Shown here: piece after piece, positions 1-4,433 of the stretch
Position numbering within the stretch: position 1 is the stretch's first letter
Layout: each line of letters opens with the position of its first letter
Assembly: GCA_964620595.1 (NCBI GenBank)
Contig: CAZUHP010000103.1
Coordinates: forward strand, 1-5,596
From: Desulfocarbo sp964620595
GTDB taxonomy: Bacteria > Desulfobacterota > Desulfarculia > Desulfarculales > Desulfarculaceae
Reading direction: 5' to 3'
Length of the DNA stretch: 5,596 bases
Position numbers and translations under genes: made by a program
Notes under the pieces: generated by a model
Seen by the model: the letters and a program-made list of their open reading frames with translations, nothing else
Databases searched by the model: none
Told to the model about the DNA's origin: nothing

Positions 1-75
1 CTGGCCACCTACACCGGCGGCCTGGCCGCCCTGTGGCTGGCCTTCCAGGTGGTTTCCCAGACCGTGCTCAGGTGA
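1..75 (+). CDS. C-terminal end of an unidentified hydrophobic protein (partial)
   Basis: The first frame is open from the left edge to a TGA at 73-75 and gives 24 residues, including LAALWLAFQVV, a hydrophobic helix-like stretch ending VSQTVLR. Nearly every codon ends in G or C, as in the confirmed genes here, and this supports the frame being coding. The start lies outside the window. Such a tail would fit a small membrane protein such as a holin-like or Mu gp23-like protein placed just before the packaging genes, but 24 residues do not allow a family call. It runs in the same direction as the rest of the block and is separated from the next start by 39 bases, so it may belong to the same operon. 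Confidence 0.5.
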   Translation: MATYTGGLAALWLAFQVVSQTVLR

Positions 76-88
76 CGCCCCCCTGACC

Positions 89-99
89 GCCCCCCCCGG
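89..99. repeat. 11-bp C-tract element, copy 1 (GCCCCCCCCGG)
   Basis: This element sits in the short gap before the 79-aa gene, after a separate run of six C at 78-83. The same 11 bases recur exactly at 2239-2249 in the gap before the portal gene. The match could be chance or strand slippage in GC-rich DNA. No function can be assigned from sequence alone. Confidence 0.5.
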
Positions 100-101
100 C
101 G

Positions 102-107
102 AGAGGA
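102..107 (+). promoter_or_regulatory. Ribosome binding site for the 79-aa gene
   Basis: AGAGGA lies seven bases before the ATG at 115. It is in a short, relatively A-rich patch between a C tract and the start codon. It is what fixes the start of the 79-aa gene. Confidence 0.65.
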
Positions 108-114
108 ATATCCC

Positions 115-354
115 ATGGACAAGACCTCCCGGCTGATCGCCAAGGGCCTGCTCGAGGAAAAGCGCGAGCGCCTGAAGCAGTTGGAGATCAAAATCGACCG
201 GCTCATCAAGGACATCAACTACTACCTCTACATTCTCGACGGCATCGAGGGGCTCAAGGTGGACCATGCCGAGCAGGCCATGGAGGAGCTGGTGGCCGCG
301 GTGCGGGAGTTCCGGGCCCTCACCGCCGAGCTGAAGGACCTGGCCGCGCGATGA
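115..354 (+). CDS. Small predicted coiled-coil phage protein, 79 aa
   Basis: This is a short, charged and almost wholly helical protein of unknown function. Residues 10-36 (about GLLEEKRERLKQLEIKIDRLIKDI) have regularly spaced Leu and Ile between Lys/Arg/Glu residues, as expected of a coiled coil. An aromatic patch NYYLYIL (35-41) follows, then a second amphipathic helix at about 50-78. No signal peptide or membrane segment is visible. The ATG has an AGAGGA site upstream, and the stop overlaps the next start as ATGA (351-354), so the two are probably translated together. Small coiled-coil proteins often lie just before terminase genes in Mu-like and related phages (for example the DUF2730 type). 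That comparison rests on position and general character only. A packaging or assembly accessory role is inference. Confidence 0.75.
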   Translation: MDKTSRLIAKGLLEEKRERLKQLEIKIDRLIKDINYYLYILDGIEGLKVDHAEQAMEELVAAVREFRALTAELKDLAAR

Positions 355-728
355 AACGCCGGGATGCACATAACGGCGCCCCTTGGCCCCCTCCCCCCGG
401 CGACCGGTTGGAGGCCCTGGCCGGGGCCGGCCTGCCCCTGGACCATCCCCGGGGCGCGGCCGCCTGCCTGCGGCGGGTCATGGAGCAGAAGGTGGAGCGC
501 CTGGCGGCCAAGGGCGACCTGGAGCGGGAGGAGGCCGAGGAGCTGGCCAAGATCGGCCAGGCCCTCAGCCGGCTGGAGGGGGCGGGCTACGACCTGAAGG
601 GGGCCGCCGCCGAGGTCATGGCCCGCTTCGCGGCCTTTGTCTCCGCCCGCCAGGCCGACCCCGCCCGGCGCAACTGGCTGGCCGACCAGGTGGAGGCCTT
701 TTTCGCCCACCTGGAGGGGGAGCTCTGA
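351..728 (+). CDS. Hypothetical helical protein before terminase, 125 aa; small-terminase candidate
   Basis: I do not recognise a family. Residues 1-18 are basic and proline rich (APWPPPPG at 10-17). The rest appears helical, with segments at about 37-76 (rich in Glu, Lys, Arg and Leu), 82-102 and 105-123. No helix-turn-helix can be picked out by eye, and there is no signal peptide or membrane segment. The start codon overlaps the upstream stop (ATGA), and the stop overlaps the terminase start (TGATG). A GAAGGA at 333-338 lies 12 bases before the ATG, somewhat far, so coupling probably helps initiation. An in-frame ATG at 480 is a weaker alternative start. Phage small terminase subunits commonly sit directly upstream of the large subunit and are helical and of similar size, so this is the best candidate in view. 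The role rests on position, not homology. Confidence 0.7.
   Translation: MKRRDAHNGAPWPPPPGDRLEALAGAGLPLDHPRGAAACLRRVMEQKVERLAAKGDLEREEAEELAKIGQALSRLEGAGYDLKGAAAEVMARFAAFVSARQADPARRNWLADQVEAFFAHLEGEL
716..722 (+). promoter_or_regulatory. Ribosome binding site deciding the terminase start
   Basis: GGGGGAG lies five bases before the ATG at 728, inside the end of the 125-aa gene. The reading frame is open further upstream (to an ATG at 383), but that stretch is out of phase with the better-supported 125-aa gene and encodes low-complexity Gly/Pro/Arg. The site therefore supports the ATG at 728 as the true start. Confidence 0.7.
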
Positions 729-2200
729 TGCCGGCCGCGGCCAAGAGGATCACCGCCAGCGCCTTCCGGCGCAAGGCCTCCCAGGTGGTGGCCGTGCTGC
801 GCACCGAGGTGGGCGCCTTCGGCCCCGAGGCCCCGGCCCGCCAGGTCCGCCTGGCCCGGGCCGCCGAGGACCCTTTCTACTTTTTCACCACCTACCTGCC
901 GCACTACTTCAGCCAGGGGTTCGCGCCCTTTCACCGCGAGCTGCTCTCCCTGCTGGCCCCGCGGGGCAAGGCGGTGGTGCCGGTGGTGGTGGCCGCGCCG
1001 CGGGGGTTCGCCAAGACCACCCTGGTCTCCTTTGGCTACGTGCTCCACCAGGTGCTGTTCGGCCGGCGCCGCTTCGTGGTTCTGGGTTCGGACACCGCGG
1101 ACCTGGCCGGCGACCTCACCGCCTACCTGCGCCTGGAGCTGGAGCACAACCAGCGCCTGCAGGAGGACTTCGGCCCCCTGTGCCAGGCCCGGGGCCCGGC
1201 CGGGGACTTCATCGCCGGCCAGGACACCCGGGTGCTGGCCCGGGGCCGGGGCCAGCGCCTGCGGGGAATCAAGCACGGCCGCTTCCGGCCCGACCTGGTG
1301 ATCCTGGACGATCTGGAGAACGACAAGAACGTGCGCAACCCGCGCCTGGTGCGCGAGACCCTGGACTGGATCAAGGAGGCGGTCTACCCGGCCATCGACC
1401 CGGGGGGCAGCCTGTTCATCATCGGCACCATCCTGGCCAAGAAGAGCGCCCTGGCCACCCTGATCTTCTCTCCCGAGGAGCCCTACTGCCGCTTTGTGCG
1501 CCGCCGCTACCAGGCCCTGCAGCCCGACGGCTCCTCCCTCTGGCCCCAGCGCCACCCGGTGGAGGAGCTGCTCCGCCAGAAGCGGCTCATGGGCTCGGCG
1601 GCCTTCAACAAGGAGAAGCAGAACGAGCCCCGCGACGAGGCCGGGCTCTTCCAGGAGGAGTGGCTGCGCTCCTACCACCCCGCCGAGATCCAGGGCAAGG
1701 CCCTGGCGGTGGCCGGCTTTCTGGACCCCAGCCTGGGCGAGGGCCAGAGCCACGACTTCAAGGCGGTGGTCAGCCTGGGCCTGGACGAGGCGGAGGGCGT
1801 GTTCTACGTGCTGGACGCCTTCATCCGCCGTTGCAGCATCGACCAGCTCATCCGGGCGGTGCTCCGCCGCCACCGGCGCTACCGCTACCTGGTGTTCGGG
1901 GTGGAGGACAACCTGTTCCAGCGCCTGCTCCTGGACGAGTTCGCCCGGGCGGCCCGGGAGGAGCAGGTGGTGCTGCCGCTGCGGGGAGTGACCCACCGCC
2001 TGGCCAAGGAGACCCGCCTGGCCGGGGTGAGCCCCCTGGTGGAGCGGGGGCTGGTGCGCTTCGACCCGTCCCAGGGCGACCAGTCGCTCCTCATCGAGCA
2101 GCTCTTGCACTTTCCCAGCCCCAACGTGAACGACGACGGGCCCGACGCCCTGGAAGGGGCCCTGGGCCTGCTGAGGGGAGGCGGCTGCAATGTGTGGTGA
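728..2200 (+). CDS. Phage terminase large subunit, 490 aa
   Basis: This is the ATP-driven motor and nuclease that translocates phage DNA into the prohead through the portal and cuts it into genome lengths. The N-terminal ATPase part has DPFYFF and LPHYF (48-61), typical of the TIGR01630 (psiM2-like) terminase group, and a Walker A-like loop APRGFAKTT (90-98). It also has a Walker B stretch VILDDLE (191-197, with D194, D195 and E197) and a coupling motif IIGT (231-234). The C-terminal RNase H-like nuclease shows its expected acidic residues: D333 in FLDPS, E393 in GVEDN, and D470/D473 in NDDGPDAL. Length is normal for the family and the protein looks intact. The loop has Ala where the classic P-loop has Gly before Lys, a variant I associate with this group. 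The start overlaps the 125-aa gene's stop by one base. Family assignment is secure; packaging type (cos, pac or other) cannot be judged. Confidence 0.95.
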   Translation: MPAAAKRITASAFRRKASQVVAVLRTEVGAFGPEAPARQVRLARAAEDPFYFFTTYLPHYFSQGFAPFHRELLSLLAPRGKAVVPVVVAAPRGFAKTTLVSFGYVLHQVLFGRRRFVVLGSDTADLAGDLTAYLRLELEHNQRLQEDFGPLCQARGPAGDFIAGQDTRVLARGRGQRLRGIKHGRFRPDLVILDDLENDKNVRNPRLVRETLDWIKEAVYPAIDPGGSLFIIGTILAKKSALATLIFSPEEPYCRFVRRRYQALQPDGSSLWPQRHPVEELLRQKRLMGSAAFNKEKQNEPRDEAGLFQEEWLRSYHPAEIQGKALAVAGFLDPSLGEGQSHDFKAVVSLGLDEAEGVFYVLDAFIRRCSIDQLIRAVLRRHRRYRYLVFGVEDNLFQRLLLDEFARAAREEQVVLPLRGVTHRLAKETRLAGVSPLVERGLVRFDPSQGDQSLLIEQLLHFPSPNVNDDGPDALEGALGLLRGGGCNVW

Positions 2201-2202
2201 GC

Positions 2203-2247
2203 GCGCCCCCCGCGCCCCCCGTCCCCCCCGCCCCCCCCGCCCCCCCC
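2203..2247. repeat. Tandem 9-bp C-rich repeat, five units
   Basis: The gap between terminase and portal contains five back-to-back 9-bp units: GCGCCCCCC twice, GTCCCCCCC once, then GCCCCCCCC twice. This gives C runs of 6, 6, 7, 8 and 8 bases separated by one to three bases. The minus strand therefore has five G runs of at least six with very short loops, a strong G-quadruplex pattern. The plus-strand RNA is C rich and G poor. The unit length is a multiple of three and would read Ala-Pro-Pro/Val-Pro-Pro in one frame, but no supported gene uses it. It may be slippage-prone neutral DNA, a structured spacer, or a Rho-loading type of RNA segment. Function is unknown. Confidence 0.85.
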
Positions 2248-2262
2248 GGTCACCTGCCCCCT

Positions 2263-2266
2263 GGAG
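2263..2266 (+). promoter_or_regulatory. Ribosome binding site for the portal gene
   Basis: GGAG ends nine bases before the ATG at 2276 and directly follows the C-rich repeat. It is the only purine-rich patch in the 75-base gap and supports the portal start chosen. Confidence 0.6.
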
Positions 2267-2275
2267 TGAGCTTCC

Positions 2276-3757
2276 ATGAAAAGATGGCTTGCCCGCCTGA
2301 GCAGACCCTTTGTGCGCCGCGGCCTGGACCAGTCCTGGGCGCCGCCCCCCTACTCGCCGCCCCCCGCTTTCCTGGGCGGCGGCCTGGGCAGCCGCGCCCG
2401 CCAGCTGGCCGCCTACCAGGGCTGGGTGTTCGCCGCGGTGAACCTCATCGCCCAGCGGGTGGCCGGGGTGCCCCTGCGCCTTTTCTCCCGCACCCCGGCC
2501 GGACCGGGGCCCGAGATCCTGGAGCACCCGGTGCTGGATCTTTTGGAGCGGCCCAACTCCCTGATGACCCGCCGCCAGTTCCGCTTCACCCTGGTCACCC
2601 ACCTGGAGCTGACCGGCATGGCCTTCGTGCTGGTGGCGGCCAACGCCCTGGGCCGGCCGGCCGAGCTCTGGCCCCTCTCCCCGGCCGACCTCATCCAGAT
2701 CGAGGCGGGCCCGGACACCGGCCGGCCCATAGGCGCCTTCGTGTTCTCCGGCCCCGGCGGCCAGACGGTGCGCTACCGCCCGGAGGAGATACTCTACTTC
2801 CGCCACCCCAGCCCCCGGAGCCTGCTCTACGGCGCCAGCCCCATCGAGGCCATGGCCCACGCCTATGACATCGACCTGGCGGTGCGGGTCTACCAGAAGA
2901 ACTTCTTCCGCAACTCGGCCCGGCCCGAGGTGGTGCTCTCCACGGACCAGCGCCTCACCGAGCAGGAGGCCCGGCGCATCCTGGCCCGCTGGAACCAGAA
3001 GCACCAGGGCCTGGCCCACGTGTTCAGCCCCACCGTGCTGGACGGCGGGCTCAAGGTGCAGCCGCTCAGCTTCTCCAGCAAGGACTTCGAGTTCATGGCC
3101 CTGGCCGGCTGGACCCAGGACAACATCCTGGCCGCCTACGGGGTGCCGGCCGGCAAGCTGGGGCTGGTCAAGGACGTGAACCGGGCCAACGCCCTGGGCA
3201 TCGACATCACCTTCAACGCCGAGTGCGTCCGCCCCCGCCTGGAGCTGATGGAGGACGTGCTCTGCCGCTTCCTGCTGCCCCGCTACGGCCGGGGCCTTCT
3301 TTTGAAGCACGACAACCCGGTGCCCACTGACCGCGCCCAGGCCCACCGCCAGGCCATGCAGGAGCTGGACCGGGGGGTCCTCACCATCAACGAGTACCGC
3401 GCCAGCCTGGGCCGCGAGCCGGTGCCCTGGGGCGACGAGCCCTGGCCCCGGCCGGCGGCTGGCGCGGCGCCTCCCCCGGCGGCCGGCGCGGCGCCTCCCC
3501 CGGCCGCCGGCGGCGGGGAGGCCCGGGCCGCGGCGCTCCTTGGCCGGCACTACCCCCGCCTGCGGGCCCGCTTCCACGGCTGGTCGCGGGCCCGGGTGGA
3601 GGCCGAGCTGAAGAAGCGCCCCGAGCTGCTGGACCCCCTGCTCCCCCCGGGCACCGGCCCGGAGCGGGCCGGGCGGATCAAGCGGCACCTGGCCGCCTGC
3701 CTGGCCGGGGACCTGGATTTGGAGCAGGCCCTGGCGGGCCTGGCCCGACTGGACTGA
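2276..3757 (+). CDS. HK97-family phage portal protein, 493 aa, with C-terminal extension
   Basis: Portal proteins form the 12-subunit ring at one capsid vertex. The ring nucleates shell assembly, docks the terminase and passes DNA. The match to Phage_portal (PF04860) is clear: GWVFAAVNLIAQRVAGVPL (49-67), ERPN (91-94), the THLELTGMAFV region (108-118), ELWPLSP (130-136), EILYFRH (171-177), YGASPIEA (185-192), KNFFRNSARPEVVL (208-221), YGVPAGKLG (288-296), and the usual family ending LTINEYRASLGREPV (369-383). The N-terminus is basic, then Pro rich (22-30). Beyond residue 390 there is an Ala/Pro/Gly linker with a duplicated AAGAAPPP unit (394-409), then about 78 residues rich in Arg, Leu and Ala that appear helical and match nothing I recognise. 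HK97-type portals usually end near the NEYR region, so this tail is an addition. GGAG before the ATG supports the start. The family call is secure; the tail's role is unknown. Confidence 0.95.
   Translation: MKRWLARLSRPFVRRGLDQSWAPPPYSPPPAFLGGGLGSRARQLAAYQGWVFAAVNLIAQRVAGVPLRLFSRTPAGPGPEILEHPVLDLLERPNSLMTRRQFRFTLVTHLELTGMAFVLVAANALGRPAELWPLSPADLIQIEAGPDTGRPIGAFVFSGPGGQTVRYRPEEILYFRHPSPRSLLYGASPIEAMAHAYDIDLAVRVYQKNFFRNSARPEVVLSTDQRLTEQEARRILARWNQKHQGLAHVFSPTVLDGGLKVQPLSFSSKDFEFMALAGWTQDNILAAYGVPAGKLGLVKDVNRANALGIDITFNAECVRPRLELMEDVLCRFLLPRYGRGLLLKHDNPVPTDRAQAHRQAMQELDRGVLTINEYRASLGREPVPWGDEPWPRPAAGAAPPPAAGAAPPPAAGGGEARAAALLGRHYPRLRARFHGWSRARVEAELKKRPELLDPLLPPGTGPERAGRIKRHLAACLAGDLDLEQALAGLARLD
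3455..3502 (+). repeat. 24-bp tandem duplication in the portal linker
   Basis: Two adjacent 24-bp copies (3455-3478 and 3479-3502) differ only at position 3460 versus 3484 (GCT versus GCC, both Ala). Each encodes AAGAAPPP, and a partial third AAG follows. The length keeps the frame, so the duplication simply lengthens a flexible linker. The near identity suggests a recent slippage or unequal exchange event. Confidence 0.9.
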
Positions 3758-3762
3758 GGAGG
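3756..3762 (+). promoter_or_regulatory. Strong ribosome binding site overlapping the portal stop codon
   Basis: GAGGAGG begins inside the portal TGA (3755-3757) and ends five bases before the protease ATG at 3768. This near-perfect Shine-Dalgarno sequence suggests that ribosomes finishing the portal can reinitiate on the protease gene. Confidence 0.75.
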
Positions 3763-3767
3763 CCACC

Positions 3768-4391
3768 ATGAAGCTCATCCACAAGGTTTTGGATTTCAAG
3801 CTGGACCAGGTGAACGACGAGGCCCGCACCTTCTGGGCGGTGGCCTCCACCGAAGCCCCGGACCGCCAGGGCGATGTCATCCGCGCCGCGGGCTGGGACC
3901 TGACCAACTTCCAGAAGAACCCGGTGATCGCCTGGGCCCACGACTACTCCCAGCCGCCGGTGGCCAAGGCTCTGGAGGTCAAGGTGGAGGACGGCCGCCT
4001 GCTCTTCAAGGCCCAGTTCCCCGGGCCCGAGGAGTACGCCTTTGCCGACACCGTGTTCCGCCTCTACCGGGGCGGCTATCTGCGCGCCTTCTCGGTGGGC
4101 TTCACCCCCATCCAGAGCGAGGTGGTCCACCACCGGATCAACGGCCGCAGCCTGACCGGCACCCGCTACCTGCGCCAGGAACTCTACGAGATTTCCTGCG
4201 TCACCCTGCCCGCCAACCCCCAGGCCCTGGTGGCCGCGGGGCTGAACCGCCTGGAGCCCGAACCCCATGCCTCCCCGGCGGGCCCACCCTCTCCCGCGTT
4301 CCAGGCCGCGGTGCAAAAGGCCCTGGCGGGCGGCCTGGTGGACCGCCTGGTCCTGAGCCGCCTGCGCTACCACCTGGGCCGGCCCCGCTAG
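3768..4391 (+). CDS. HK97-family prohead maturation protease (peptidase S78), 207 aa
   Basis: This serine protease is packed inside the prohead, where it removes the N-terminal scaffolding part of the capsid protein and usually itself before DNA packaging. Family hallmarks (Peptidase_S78, PF04586) are in order: the opening substrate-strand region with STEAPDRQGDVI (27-38), PVIAWAHDYSQPPVAKA (52-68) with candidate catalytic H58, RAFSVGF (106-112) with candidate nucleophile S109, and YEISCVTLPANPQAL (140-154) with candidate acidic residue E141. These three fit the Ser-His-Glu arrangement known for the family. The 160-207 tail is Pro rich and then helical (QAAVQKALAGGLVDRLV), and may be a removable or capsid-binding region. 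Length is typical. The gene lies 10 bases after the portal and 42 bases before the capsid gene, the standard HK97 order of portal, protease, capsid. Confidence 0.95.
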   Translation: MKLIHKVLDFKLDQVNDEARTFWAVASTEAPDRQGDVIRAAGWDLTNFQKNPVIAWAHDYSQPPVAKALEVKVEDGRLLFKAQFPGPEEYAFADTVFRLYRGGYLRAFSVGFTPIQSEVVHHRINGRSLTGTRYLRQELYEISCVTLPANPQALVAAGLNRLEPEPHASPAGPPSPAFQAAVQKALAGGLVDRLVLSRLRYHLGRPR

Positions 4392-4418
4392 GGGGCCCGC
4401 CCGAGCCCAGCCAGCCCG

Positions 4419-4425
4419 AAAGGAA
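4419..4425 (+). promoter_or_regulatory. Ribosome binding site for the major capsid gene
   Basis: AAAGGAA lies eight bases before the ATG at 4434, in the A-rich end of a 42-base gap. The lower GC around this start, compared with the rest of the window, may keep it free of RNA structure, fitting a gene that must be highly expressed. The rest of the gap holds C-rich sequence with no terminator hairpin that I can see. Confidence 0.7.
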
Positions 4426-4433
4426 TACAGACC

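Noticed and set aside
90..98. Short APRGFAKTT Walker A lacking the classic Gly before Lys (terminase residues; coded at 995-1021) as a sign of an inactive motor.
   Set aside because: The coordinates of this entry are residue numbers in the terminase. Ala at this place is, to my knowledge, seen in related phage terminases, and all other ATPase and nuclease residues are present, so inactivity is not supported.
383..727. In-frame upstream extension of the terminase to an ATG at 383.
   Set aside because: The added residues are low-complexity Gly/Pro/Arg. The region is better explained by the 125-aa gene in another frame, and a GGGGGAG site supports the ATG at 728.
2201..2275. Intrinsic transcription terminator between terminase and portal.
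   Set aside because: The C-rich strand has few G bases to pair with and there is no T run, so no stem-and-U-tract structure is present. Rho dependence is left open as a hypothesis only.
637..2868. Plus-strand frame of 743 codons out of phase with the terminase and running through the C-rich repeat into the portal.
   Set aside because: Its translation is almost entirely Gly/Pro/Arg/Ala repeats, a typical out-of-frame reading of GC-rich genes, and the two real genes it overlaps have clear family motifs.
3501..3535. GC-rich self-complementary stretch (CCGCCGGCGG and neighbours) as a regulatory hairpin.
   Set aside because: It lies inside the portal coding frame and reflects Ala/Gly codons in GC-rich DNA. 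Similar short palindromes occur throughout the window.
587..3907. Very long open frame on the minus strand (1106 codons) spanning terminase and portal.
   Set aside because: It lies antisense to two securely identified genes. Its product is low-complexity Gly/Ala/Gln/His/Val-rich sequence with no motif. Long antisense frames are expected where third positions are nearly always G or C.
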